This document shows positions 18,150-26,679 of a stretch of 64,000 bases of DNA, in pieces. Both the position numbers and the translations under genes were made by a program. Every line of letters starts with the position of its first letter. The first letter of the stretch is position 1. Source of the DNA: MH13 sp040219355 (GTDB lineage: Bacteria > Pseudomonadota > Alphaproteobacteria > Rhizobiales > MH13); NCBI GenBank assembly GCA_040219355.1, contig JAVJSN010000015.1, positions 372,001 through 436,000 of the forward strand, read 5' to 3'. The notes under the pieces are model-generated. The model worked only from the letters and a program-made list of their open reading frames with translations, was not told the origin of the DNA and made no database searches.

Positions 18150-19016
18150 ATGGCCGACACTGGACTGAGATCGGGCGCCAGCCCGGCGGCCACAACCAGA
18201 GCAACGCCCACCCGCCGCGCCGCCTACGAAGCGCGAATGAAACGGCGGTCCGTGACGATCGCCGTGACGTCCACATTGGCGGTATTGGTTGCGTTTGTTC
18301 TCCTGGTGCCTTTCGCGCCGGGCTGGGAGGCGGTGCAGCGCAGTTTCTTCAACGGGCAGGTCTTCGCCCGAACTTTTCCGGGGCTCCTCAACGCATTTTT
18401 GCAGAACGTGATGATCTTTGCCTGGTGTGCGCCGATCATTGCGATCCTCGGACTGGCGATTGCCCTCTGCCGGGATGTGCGGGCACCGATCCTCTTCCCG
18501 CTGCGCATGTTCGGGGCGCTCTACACCGATGTGTTTCGCGGCGTTCCGGTTATCCTGGTCATCTATCTGATTGGGTTCGGCGTGCCCGGTCTTGGGCTGC
18601 CCCGACCTTGGAATTCGCCCTATATCTGGGGCTCGCTGGCTCTGGTTCTGGTCTATGCCGCCTATGTGGCCGAGGTCTTCCGCTCCGGCATTGAATCGAT
18701 CCATGAAAGCCAGCGTGCGGCGGCGGCTTCTCTTGGTTTGTCCGATCAGGACGCGATGCGGTTTGTGGTGCTGCCTCAGGCCATCCGCAATGTGATGCCG
18801 GCCAACATGAACCTTTTTATCGCTCTGCAAAAAGATGTGGCGCTGCTCTCCTTCATCGGGCCGGTGGAAATTTTTCGCCAGGCCGGCGTCTACAAGTCGC
18901 TGTTTGCCAACTTCACGCCCTATGTCGGCGCGGCGCTGATCTTTCTGGCGATCACGATTCCAGCGACGCGCTATGCCGATTATCTGCTGCACCGGCAAAC
19001 GAGGCGCCGGACGTGA
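18150..19016 (+). CDS. amino-acid ABC transporter permease (HisM/GlnP type)
   Basis: 288 residues; the ATG directly abuts the stop of the binding-protein gene. A basic cytoplasmic N-terminus of about 35 residues precedes TM1. The core has the polar-amino-acid permease pattern: YTDVFRGVPVILVIYL, the EAA loop ESQRAAAASLGLSDQDAMRFVVLPQAIRNV split over the cytoplasmic face, and KDVALLSFIGPVEIFRQA. There is only one permease gene, so the pore is probably a homodimer. Confidence 0.9.
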   Translation: MADTGLRSGASPAATTRATPTRRAAYEARMKRRSVTIAVTSTLAVLVAFVLLVPFAPGWEAVQRSFFNGQVFARTFPGLLNAFLQNVMIFAWCAPIIAILGLAIALCRDVRAPILFPLRMFGALYTDVFRGVPVILVIYLIGFGVPGLGLPRPWNSPYIWGSLALVLVYAAYVAEVFRSGIESIHESQRAAAASLGLSDQDAMRFVVLPQAIRNVMPANMNLFIALQKDVALLSFIGPVEIFRQAGVYKSLFANFTPYVGAALIFLAITIPATRYADYLLHRQTRRRT

Positions 19017-19756
19017 CGGCGCAGTCAGGCGTAAAACTCTCGCTTCGCGGGGTGGAGAAGAGCTTTGGGCAGAACCATGTCTGCCGCGGTATCGATCTTG
19101 ATGTTGCCGATGGCGAAATGGTGTGCCTCATCGGGGCATCGGGGTCCGGCAAGTCGACGCTGCTGCGCTGTATCAACCTGCTTGAACCGATCGATGATGG
19201 CGCGATTTTTCTGGACGGCATCGACATCGCTGAGCCCGGCTACGACCCGCAGCCAGTGCGCGAGCGCATCGGCATCGTGTTTCAGTCCTACAACCTATTT
19301 CCGCATATGACGGCTGAGGAGAATGTGATGCTGGCGCCGATGCGCGTACGCGGTCGCAGCAAAGCTGAGCTTGCCGAACCGGTCGTGGCCTTGTTCGAGC
19401 GCTTCGGATTGCCGGAGCATCGCTACCATTATCCCGACCAGCTCTCAGGCGGTCAGCAACAGCGCGTGGCGATTATCCGCGCGCTGGCGATGGAACCGGA
19501 GATCATGCTCTTTGATGAGATCACCTCTGCGCTCGATCCGGAGCTGGTCGGCGAGGTTTTGGATGTCCTGCGGCAACTCCACCGCGATGGCATGACGATG
19601 ATCCTTGCCACCCATGAGATGGGGTTCGCGCGCGAGCTGGCCAACAAAGTCTGCTTTCTGGATGCCGGTCGCATTTTGGAGGAGGGCGCGCCGGACGATG
19701 TGTTCAGTGCGCCACAACAGGAGCGCACCAAGGCTTTTCTGTCGCGCGTGCTCTGA
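19013..19756 (+). CDS. amino-acid ABC transporter ATP-binding protein
   Basis: 247 residues starting at GTG 19013, overlapping the permease stop as GTGA. Walker A GASGSGKS, Q-loop IVFQSYNLFPHM, signature LSGGQQQR, Walker B IMLFDEITSALD (Ile for the usual Pro) and H-loop LATHEMGFA. This is the GlnQ/HisP class. It ends 5 bases before the convergent LysR-type gene. Confidence 0.93.
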   Translation: MTAQSGVKLSLRGVEKSFGQNHVCRGIDLDVADGEMVCLIGASGSGKSTLLRCINLLEPIDDGAIFLDGIDIAEPGYDPQPVRERIGIVFQSYNLFPHMTAEENVMLAPMRVRGRSKAELAEPVVALFERFGLPEHRYHYPDQLSGGQQQRVAIIRALAMEPEIMLFDEITSALDPELVGEVLDVLRQLHRDGMTMILATHEMGFARELANKVCFLDAGRILEEGAPDDVFSAPQQERTKAFLSRVL

Positions 19757-19761
19757 AGAGC

Positions 19762-20712
19762 CTAACTGCGCCATAGTGCGTTTTGCTCGTGCCTCAGGAT
19801 CGTGTCGGCAAGCGTGGTGAACTCGCGCACGATGAACTGATGGAACCGCCGAACAGTCGGCCCTAGCGGAACATCGGCGCGTGTCAAAAGCCCCAAGTTC
19901 CGTTCCGGATGACCGATCTTGATGGAGAGCGCCGACAGCATTTTCTGTCGACGCAGCGTGAAAACCACAGAGTATGGCAGGATGGTGAGCGCGTCGGAGC
20001 GTTCGAGAATGTTGATGATCGACGTTAGCGAGCCGCCCGAAAAACTCACGCGGAAATCGCGCATTCCGATGCTGGAGAGGACGCTGCGCAAATCTTCATA
20101 AAGCGGGCTGTCCGTCGGCGGTGCGATCCAGGGGTAGGGAGCAATGTCGGACAGTGTCACCGACGTGCGATTGGCGACGGGATGCGTCGCCCCGCAGGCA
20201 ATTACATTGCGACCAGGCAGGATGTCTTTGAACGAAAAGTCGCTTGGGATGGCATCCACTTTCATTGGGCAAATCGCAACGTCGAGTGTGCCAGCCTCAA
20301 GCTTTTCCATCAGGTCTTGGGCATAATTGTAGGACTGGTCGATGCGCACGTCCGGGTGACCGTTCTGAAACTCTGCAATCATGCCGGAAATGACGCCGTC
20401 CATGAAAATCGGAGATCCGCCAACGCGCACCATGCCGGAGCGTCCATCAAGGTAGCGTTTGACGACGTCTGATGCAGCCTTATTGGCGGCCAAGACCTTT
20501 CGTCCTTCGGCGGCCAGCGCCAGACACAGTTCAGTCGGCTGAAGAGGGCGTTTGTTTTTCTCAAACAGGCGGGAGCCGACCCGCGCCTCCAGAAGCGAGA
20601 GCGTCCGCGATACGCTGGGCTGCGATTTGCCAAGCGCCTCGGCCCCTTCCGTCAAACCACCAGAATCCACGATGGCAGCGACGATCTCAAGGTGGCGCGG
20701 GTCAAATTTCAT
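19762..20712 (-). CDS. LysR-family transcriptional regulator
   Basis: 316 residues. The N-terminal HTH is VDSGGLTEGAEALGKSQPSVSRTLSLLE, then the linker helix and a two-lobed inducer domain from about residue 95. It is divergent from the maleylacetate reductase gene, with 114 bases between starts. By position it is the likely regulator of the aromatic-catabolism operon, sensing a pathway intermediate as ClcR/TfdR types do. Confidence 0.9.
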   Translation of the reverse strand: MKFDPRHLEIVAAIVDSGGLTEGAEALGKSQPSVSRTLSLLEARVGSRLFEKNKRPLQPTELCLALAAEGRKVLAANKAASDVVKRYLDGRSGMVRVGGSPIFMDGVISGMIAEFQNGHPDVRIDQSYNYAQDLMEKLEAGTLDVAICPMKVDAIPSDFSFKDILPGRNVIACGATHPVANRTSVTLSDIAPYPWIAPPTDSPLYEDLRSVLSSIGMRDFRVSFSGGSLTSIINILERSDALTILPYSVVFTLRRQKMLSALSIKIGHPERNLGLLTRADVPLGPTVRRFHQFIVREFTTLADTILRHEQNALWRS

Positions 20713-20775
20713 AACGTGAAGTTATATTAACGCTCGCGAATTGGATCAAGTGACGGAATTTGACGTGCTAGCGTT

Positions 20776-20808
20776 CCCTTAATGAGAAGAGCAAGCGCTC
20801 ACTAAGGG
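20776..20808. promoter_or_regulatory. inverted repeat upstream of maleylacetate reductase gene
   Basis: CCCTTAATGAG (20776-20786) and CTCACTAAGGG (20798-20808) are inverted copies matching at 10 of 11 positions, separated by 11 bases. The centre-to-centre spacing of 22 bases is two helical turns. The repeat lies just upstream of the SD for the gene starting at 20827. It may be a regulator-binding site or an RNA leader hairpin. Confidence 0.5.
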
Positions 20809-20826
20809 CGCCGTCCGGGAGGATCG

Positions 20827-21900
20827 ATGGCCCATTTCCAAAGCCAGTTTGAAGCCCAAAGCGCCGCGGTTCGCGTGCGATTCGGTGCTGGCTTGCGCCA
20901 CAAGATCGAGGAGGAAATCGACCGGCTTGGCTGCGCACGGGCGCTGGTGCTTTCCACACCGCCTCAGGCCGACAGCGCGATGGACATGGCCGCCAGCCTC
21001 AACGGCAAGGCCGCTGGCGTTTTCACCAAGGCAGCCATGCACACCCCAGTCAATGTGACGGCGGAAGCCATCGCCCATGCGCAGAGTGTGGAGGCGGACT
21101 GCCTGGTGGCGCTGGGCGGTGGATCGACAACGGGCCTGGGTAAAGCCATCGCCTATCAGACGGATCTCCCACAGATCGTGATCCCCACCACCTATGCCGG
21201 TTCCGAGGCGACCGCGATATTGGGTCAGACCGAGAACGGTGTGAAGACCACGGTCACCGATCCCAAAATTCAGCCCGAAGTCATCCTCTATGATGCTGAG
21301 CTCGTTGCGACGCTGCCGGTGCCGATGACGGTGACGAGCGCGCTCAACGCGATGGCCCATGCCGCCGAAGCGCTTTATGCCGTGAACCGCAATCCCGTCT
21401 CGACGATGCTGGCCATTGAGGGGCTATCGGCCTTCAAGAGCGCGCTGCCGAAGGTCATCGACAATCCGCAAGACCTAGAGGCGCGCGGCGAAACGCTTTA
21501 TGGCGCCTGGCTATGCGGCACGGTGCTCGGCCAAGTCGGCATGGCGCTGCATCATAAGCTTTGCCACACGCTGGGTGGGTCGTTTAATCTCCCCCATGCT
21601 GAAACGCACGCTGTCGTGCTGCCCCATGCCATTGCCTATAATGCCCGCGCCGTTGCCGGCCAGTTGCAACCCATCTGCGACATCTTTGGTGGCACGAACG
21701 CTGGCCAGTCTTTGCATGCATTCGCGGTGATGGTGGGTGCGCCGACCGCGCTGAAGGATCTCGGCCTCGACGAGAGCGATCTCGAAAGGGCGGCTGATCT
21801 AGCCACCAGCAAACCCTATCCCAATCCACGGCCTGTTGAGCGCGATGCGATCCGCAAGCTGCTCCAAGCCGCTTGGGCAGGCGACCCGCCCGTTCTCTGA
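20827..21900 (+). CDS. maleylacetate reductase (iron-containing alcohol dehydrogenase family)
   Basis: 357 residues; GGGAGGATCG precedes the ATG. It lacks the long Fe-ADH C-terminus and has the compact maleylacetate-reductase form. The dinucleotide-binding ALGGGSTTGLGKAIA and PTTYAGSEATAILGQTENG are followed by metal-ligand positions in NAMAHAAEALY, HHKLCHTLGG and LPHAETHAVVLPHAI. The enzyme reduces maleylacetate to 3-oxoadipate with NAD(P)H, the step after ring cleavage of hydroxyquinol or chlorocatechol. The dioxygenase that would make maleylacetate is encoded in the same run of genes at 28443, which supports the assignment. Confidence 0.9.
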   Translation: MAHFQSQFEAQSAAVRVRFGAGLRHKIEEEIDRLGCARALVLSTPPQADSAMDMAASLNGKAAGVFTKAAMHTPVNVTAEAIAHAQSVEADCLVALGGGSTTGLGKAIAYQTDLPQIVIPTTYAGSEATAILGQTENGVKTTVTDPKIQPEVILYDAELVATLPVPMTVTSALNAMAHAAEALYAVNRNPVSTMLAIEGLSAFKSALPKVIDNPQDLEARGETLYGAWLCGTVLGQVGMALHHKLCHTLGGSFNLPHAETHAVVLPHAIAYNARAVAGQLQPICDIFGGTNAGQSLHAFAVMVGAPTALKDLGLDESDLERAADLATSKPYPNPRPVERDAIRKLLQAAWAGDPPVL

Positions 21901-21939
21901 CAACCGACAAACAACGAACCAATCATCTGGGAGGATGAC

Positions 21940-23205
21940 ATGATCACACGCCGCACACTTTTGAAGAGCACAGCCGCTGCCGCTGCAGTGAGTGCCTTCC
22001 CCATGCCGGCCATTGCGCAGGGTGCACGCATCAAGCTTGGCTATGTCAGCCCGCAATCGGGGCCGCTGGCTGCCTTCGCTGAAGCTGACAATTTCATCCT
22101 GTCGAACTTCGCGCAGTCCGCGGTTGCTGAGAATTTTGAGGTTATCGTCAAGGACAGCCAGTCCAATCCCAACCGCGCGGCGGACGTCGCCCAGGAACTC
22201 ATCATTGATGATGAGGTGGACTTGCTGCTCGTTGCCTCCACCCCTGAAACCACCAACCCTGTTGCGACGACGGCAGAGTCCGAGGGCGTGCCGGTGATCT
22301 CAACGGTTGCGCCATGGCAACCCTGGTTCATTGGGCAGCAAGGTAATCCTGGCAACCCGGAAAGCTGGGAACCGTTCGACTATGCCTACCATTTCTTCTG
22401 GGGCCTTGAGGATGTGATCTCGGTGTTCACCGCCATGTGGGGTCAGCTCGATACCAACAAATCGGTTGGCGGCCTGTTCCCCAATGATGGCGACGGCAAT
22501 GCCTGGGGCGATCCCAATGTCGGCTTCCCGCCGGTTCTCGATGCCCAAGGCTACACACTGACCGATCCAGGTCGTTACCAGAATCTGACAGATGACTTCT
22601 CTGCGCAGATCAATGCCTTCAAGCAGGGCAATGTGGAGATCGTCACCGGCGTGCCGATCCCACCGGATTTCACGACGTTTTGGAATCAGGCCAAGCAGCA
22701 GGGCTTCACGCCGAAGGCTGCCTCGATCGGCAAGGCGATCCTGTTCCCGCAGGCCGTTGAAGCGTTGGGCGACAGCGGACATAACCTTTCCTCAGAGGTC
22801 TGGTGGTCACCCAGCCATCCGTTCTCGTCCTCGCTCAATGGCCTGACCGCTGGTCAAGTTGCTGAGGCCTACACCGGTGAAACTGGCAAGCAGTGGACGC
22901 AGCCCATCGGCTTCGTGCACGCCCTGTTCGAGCTGGCCGTCGATGTGATGGGTCGGGTCGAAGACTCAAGCGATGGCGATGCGGTGGCCGAGGCCATTGC
23001 CGCGTCCAACCTCAACACCATTGTTGGTCCGATTGCCTTCAATGGTGCTGGTTTGCCGCCCTTTGCCGCGCGCAATATCGCCAAGACACCGCTCGTTGGT
23101 GGTCAGTGGCGCCTAAAAGATGGCGGAGGCTATGACCTCGTCATTGTCGACAATTCCGACCAGCTATCGATCCCCACAGGTGGAACGATGGAAGAGATTT
23201 CCTAA
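21940..23205 (+). CDS. branched-chain-type ABC transporter, substrate-binding protein with Tat signal
   Basis: 421 residues. The N-terminus MITRRTLLKSTAAAAA carries a twin-arginine motif and an AIAQ|GA cleavage site, so export is probably by Tat. The mature part is a Peripla_BP_6 (LivJ-type) protein: IKLGYVSPQSGPLAAFAEAD, then LLLVASTPETTNPVA. This group often binds aromatic acids rather than branched-chain amino acids, and the flanking catabolic genes suggest an aromatic substrate here. A hairpin separates it from the ATPase genes. Confidence 0.88.
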   Translation: MITRRTLLKSTAAAAAVSAFPMPAIAQGARIKLGYVSPQSGPLAAFAEADNFILSNFAQSAVAENFEVIVKDSQSNPNRAADVAQELIIDDEVDLLLVASTPETTNPVATTAESEGVPVISTVAPWQPWFIGQQGNPGNPESWEPFDYAYHFFWGLEDVISVFTAMWGQLDTNKSVGGLFPNDGDGNAWGDPNVGFPPVLDAQGYTLTDPGRYQNLTDDFSAQINAFKQGNVEIVTGVPIPPDFTTFWNQAKQQGFTPKAASIGKAILFPQAVEALGDSGHNLSSEVWWSPSHPFSSSLNGLTAGQVAEAYTGETGKQWTQPIGFVHALFELAVDVMGRVEDSSDGDAVAEAIAASNLNTIVGPIAFNGAGLPPFAARNIAKTPLVGGQWRLKDGGGYDLVIVDNSDQLSIPTGGTMEEIS

Positions 23206-23216
23206 GCTTTATCAAC

Positions 23217-23244
23217 GTGTACGGCGCCACACTGCGCCGTACGC
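23217..23244 (+). terminator. intercistronic hairpin after the binding-protein gene
   Basis: GTACGGCGC (23219-23227) pairs perfectly with GCGCCGTAC (23234-23242) around a 6-base loop, and outer pairs extend the stem to 11 bp. There is no T-run directly after it. It probably stabilises or limits the transcript between the binding protein and the ATPases. Confidence 0.65.
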
Positions 23245-23277
23245 TCCCTCTCTCAGCCAAGCCGCCTGGAGCGAGCC

Positions 23278-23997
23278 ATGACCATGCTTGCCTTACAAAA
23301 CGTGTCGAAAAGCTTCGGCGCTTTGAAAGTGACGGACGATGTCACATTCGACGTGTCGGAGGGGCAGGCGCTCGGTATCATTGGGCCGAACGGTGCCGGT
23401 AAGTCCACGTTGTTCAACCTGATCACCGGCAACATCCCGGCGGACAAGGGCAGCGTCCATTTTGAAGGACGCGACGTGACCAAAGTGCCCGCTATGCAGC
23501 GTTGCATTTCAGGCATTGGGCGGTCATTTCAGATTCCGCAACCCTTCACGCATCTGACCGTCTACGAGAATTTGGTGGTGGCGGCGACCTTCGGGCGGCA
23601 GCGTGCCGAGAACGAAGTGATGCTCCAATGTGCAGTGATTCTGGAGCGGACCGAACTGATCGGCAAAGCCAACCAGACATCCGGCTCGCTGTCGCTGCTT
23701 GAGCGCAAGCGGCTGGAATTGGCCCGCGCCATGGCGACCCATCCGAAACTTTTGTTGCTCGATGAAATCGCTGGCGGGCTCACCGAAGGCGAGTGCCACG
23801 CGCTGGTGGAGACCATCAAGTCGATCCATGCCGAAGGCGTCACGATCATCTGGATCGAACACGTTCTGCACGCGCTCAACTCCGTGGTCGACCGGTTGCT
23901 TGTCCTCGACTTTGGCAAGGTGATCGGCATCGGCGATCCCGAAGTGATCATGGAGTCCAGAGAAGTCAAAGAGATCTATTTGGGAATCGAAATCTGA
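23278..23997 (+). CDS. branched-chain-type ABC transporter ATPase, LivG-like
   Basis: 239 residues. Walker A GPNGAGKS, the LivG-type GIGRSFQIPQPFTHLTVYENL, an unusual signature GSLSLLERKRLELARAM (LivG proteins lack a strict LSGGQ), Walker B LLLLDEIAGGL and H-loop WIEHVLHAL, where the usual motif is IEHDM. It forms a heterodimer with the LivF-like protein that overlaps it by 3 bases. Confidence 0.9.
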   Translation: MTMLALQNVSKSFGALKVTDDVTFDVSEGQALGIIGPNGAGKSTLFNLITGNIPADKGSVHFEGRDVTKVPAMQRCISGIGRSFQIPQPFTHLTVYENLVVAATFGRQRAENEVMLQCAVILERTELIGKANQTSGSLSLLERKRLELARAMATHPKLLLLDEIAGGLTEGECHALVETIKSIHAEGVTIIWIEHVLHALNSVVDRLLVLDFGKVIGIGDPEVIMESREVKEIYLGIEI

Positions 23998-24704
23998 TGA
24001 CGCTCCTCAAGACCAATAATCTCACCGCCCATTATGGTGATTTCCAAGCCTTGTTCGGCGTGGATATCGACCTCAACGAGGGCGAGACCATCGCGATCAT
24101 CGGTGCCAACGGCGCGGGCAAGACAACGCTCATGCGGTCCATCGCGGGCGTGCTCATTAATGCCCTAGGTACTGTAACCTTCGATGGCCAAGCCATTGGC
24201 AATGCGACCGCCGATGCCATCATGGCGATGGGTGTGGCGATGGTGCCGGAGGGGCGACGCCTGTTCCCATCCTTGTCGGTGGAAGAGAACCTGCTGATCG
24301 GCACCTATGGCCGCAAGACTGGCGGGCATTGGGATCTGGAGACGGTCTACGACCTCTTCCCGATCCTTAAAGAACGCCGCAGCAACCCCGGCACGGCGCT
24401 GTCAGGCGGCCAGCAACAGATGGTGGCAATTGGCCGGGCGCTGATGAGCAATCCGCGCATTCTTCTGTGCGATGAAATCTCGCTCGGCCTCGCACCGGTG
24501 GTGATCCGCGACATCTACAAAGCGGTTCCCAAAATCAAGGAGGCCGGGGCCTCTCTCATCTTAGTCGAACAGGACATCGGCCAGGCGATGCAGGTTGCCG
24601 ACCGCGTCTACTGCATGATGGAAGGCCGGGTGACGCTGTCGGGCACGCCCGATGATCTGTCGCGGGAGGCTATCCACGACGCTTATTTTGGAGCAGCGGC
24701 ATGA
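23997..24704 (+). CDS. branched-chain-type ABC transporter ATPase, LivF-like
   Basis: 235 residues from ATG 23997, sharing its A with the preceding TGA. Walker A GANGAGKT, VPEGRRLFPSLSVEENL (LivF hallmark), signature LSGGQQQM, Walker B ILLCDEISLGLAP and H-loop LVEQDIGQA. It overlaps the next permease gene by 4 bases. Confidence 0.93.
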   Translation: MTLLKTNNLTAHYGDFQALFGVDIDLNEGETIAIIGANGAGKTTLMRSIAGVLINALGTVTFDGQAIGNATADAIMAMGVAMVPEGRRLFPSLSVEENLLIGTYGRKTGGHWDLETVYDLFPILKERRSNPGTALSGGQQQMVAIGRALMSNPRILLCDEISLGLAPVVIRDIYKAVPKIKEAGASLILVEQDIGQAMQVADRVYCMMEGRVTLSGTPDDLSREAIHDAYFGAAA

Positions 24705-25564
24705 TCTGGGTTGATACCGTCCTTCAAGGCATTCTGCTTGGTGGGCTTTACGCGCTATTTGCCGCCGGCCTCTCGCTCGTGTTCGGCATCATGCGGCTGG
24801 TGAACCTGGCCCATGGCGACCTTATCGTGATGGGCGCCTATCTCATCTTGCTGCTGGTGACGATGACCGGTCTGTCGCCCTTCCTTGCGGCGGCGGTGGC
24901 GATCCCGTTCATGTTCATGCTTGGTTATGGCCTGCAGAAGTACATGCTCAACCGCGTGTTGGGCGAGGACATCCTTCCACCCTTGTTGGTCACATTCGGC
25001 TTGTCGGTTGTGTTGCAAAACGCGCTGCTGGAAGGCTTTTCCGCCGACAGCCAACGCTTGCCCACTGGCGCCTTGTCCACGGCTTCGGTTGAGGTGGCGG
25101 GTATCAATCTTGGTGTGCTGCCACTGCTCACTTTTGGCTCGGCGATCTTGGTGATCGTTGGCCTCAACCAGCTCTTCTATCGCACCGAGCTTGGTCGGGC
25201 GTTTCGCGCAACGTCTGATGATCCCACCACGGCAAGCCTTATGGGTATCAAGCCTGCAAATATCTTTGCCAAGGCAACCGGCATCGCGATGATCATTGTG
25301 ACCATCGCCGCGCTCTATCTTGGCATGCGCTCGAACTTCGATCCGAACATTGGCCCGGCTCGCCTCATCTACGCGTTCGAGGCGGTAATCATCGGCGGTC
25401 TTGGATCGCTCTGGGGCACGCTCCTTGGCGGTATCATCATCGGAGTGGCGCAGACGGTGGGTGCGGCGATCAATCCCGAGTGGCAAATCCTGGCCGGCCA
25501 TGTCGCCTTCTTGGTGGTGCTGCTCATTCGTCCGCGCGGGCTTTTCCCGCGGGCCGTGGATTAG
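24701..25564 (+). CDS. branched-chain-type ABC transporter permease, LivH-like
   Basis: 287 residues with about eight TM segments. Signature stretches are LLGGLYALFAAGLSLVFGIMRLVNLAHGD at the N-terminus (split here only for description), GRAFRATSDDPTTASLMGI as the cytoplasmic coupling loop, and AVIIGGLGSLWGTLLGGIIIG. It forms the pore with the LivM-like protein encoded 11 bases downstream. Confidence 0.92.
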   Translation: MIWVDTVLQGILLGGLYALFAAGLSLVFGIMRLVNLAHGDLIVMGAYLILLLVTMTGLSPFLAAAVAIPFMFMLGYGLQKYMLNRVLGEDILPPLLVTFGLSVVLQNALLEGFSADSQRLPTGALSTASVEVAGINLGVLPLLTFGSAILVIVGLNQLFYRTELGRAFRATSDDPTTASLMGIKPANIFAKATGIAMIIVTIAALYLGMRSNFDPNIGPARLIYAFEAVIIGGLGSLWGTLLGGIIIGVAQTVGAAINPEWQILAGHVAFLVVLLIRPRGLFPRAVD

Positions 25565-25575
25565 GAGGCCGAGCG

Positions 25576-26679
25576 ATGGATGACCACACGACACCCTATG
25601 CCGTTCACACCGGCACCAAAGCCTCCAAGATAGCGGGCATCTTCGCCCTCATCCTGATCGTGGTGCTGGTGGCGCTGCCCGCCTTCGCCTCGCGAAGCCT
25701 GATCCAGGACATGTTTTTCATCCTCACTATGCTGGTGCTGGCGCAATTCTGGAACTTGCTCGCTGGTTATGGTGGGCTTGTCTCCATCGGCCAGCAAGCC
25801 TTTGTTGGCATTGGTGCTTACGCCATGTTCGGCGTCGTGATTCTCGCCGGGCTTGATCCCATACCCGCGATCTTGCTTGGCGGCGTTGTGGCCGTGCTCC
25901 TTGCTATCCCCACTGCGTTCTTCGCGTTCCGCCTCCAAGGCGCTTATTTCGCCATTGGTACCTGGGTGATCGCCGAGGTGGTGCGCCTTGTGACGTCACA
26001 ATGGCAGGCCGTCGGCGGCGGCACGGGCACGTCGCTGCCGCGCTCGGCGACACGCGAACTGATGTTCGCCGAAGCGATTGAAAACCTCTTCGGCGTGCGC
26101 AGCGCGGCGGCGCGCGACATCCTCTCTTACTGGCTGGCCGTTATCTTGGCGGTGGCGACCATTGGCGGCATCTATTGGCTTCTGCGCACCAAACGTGGTC
26201 TCGCTTTGGCCGCCGTGCGCGACAACATCGAAGCGGCTAAATCGGTCGGGGTCGATGCTGGGCGCATGAAGTGGGTCGTGTTCCTGGTCGCAGCCTTCGG
26301 CACCGGTATCGCAGGTGCCCTGATCTATCTGCAAAAGGCGCGCATCTCACCCGACGCTGCCTTCTCGGTTCAGGACTGGACGGCTTACGTCATCTTCATC
26401 GTGGTGATCGGCGGCATCGGCACCATTGAGGGGCCAATCGTTGGCGTGCTGGTGTTCTTCATCTTGCAATCGCTGCTTGCCGACTATGGCACCTGGTACC
26501 TGATGATTCTTGGCATCATCGGCATCATCATCATGCTTTTCGCGCCCAAGGGCCTCTGGGGTCTGGTCTCCAGTCGCACCGGCGTTGAGCTGTTCCCGGT
26601 ACGCCGACGCCTGACCGGCGGGGCGCTGGATACCCCAAAACCAAAGACACAACAGACTGAGGAAGTACCAAATGGCTGA
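25576..26679 (+). CDS. branched-chain-type ABC transporter permease, LivM-like
   Basis: 367 residues from ATG 25576 with AGGAGG at 25563-25568. The LivM pattern is clear: WNLLAGYGGLVSIGQQAFVGIGAYA, GLALAAVRDNIEAAKSVGVD as the coupling loop, and GGIGTIEGPIVGVLVFF. A polar C-terminal tail of about 50 residues follows. The 3' end overlaps the monooxygenase start by 8 bases, so transport and catabolic genes are one transcript. Confidence 0.92.
   Translation: MDDHTTPYAVHTGTKASKIAGIFALILIVVLVALPAFASRSLIQDMFFILTMLVLAQFWNLLAGYGGLVSIGQQAFVGIGAYAMFGVVILAGLDPIPAILLGGVVAVLLAIPTAFFAFRLQGAYFAIGTWVIAEVVRLVTSQWQAVGGGTGTSLPRSATRELMFAEAIENLFGVRSAAARDILSYWLAVILAVATIGGIYWLLRTKRGLALAAVRDNIEAAKSVGVDAGRMKWVVFLVAAFGTGIAGALIYLQKARISPDAAFSVQDWTAYVIFIVVIGGIGTIEGPIVGVLVFFILQSLLADYGTWYLMILGIIGIIIMLFAPKGLWGLVSSRTGVELFPVRRRLTGGALDTPKPKTQQTEEVPNG

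Noticed and set aside
17346..18998. 550-residue minus-strand open frame
   Set aside because: It lies wholly antisense to the amino-acid ABC binding-protein and permease genes, is extremely rich in Arg, His and Gln, and shows no domain; it is a codon-bias shadow.
24755..25594. 279-residue minus-strand open frame
   Set aside because: Antisense to the LivH-like gene with a His/Gln/Arg-rich shadow composition and no recognisable motif.
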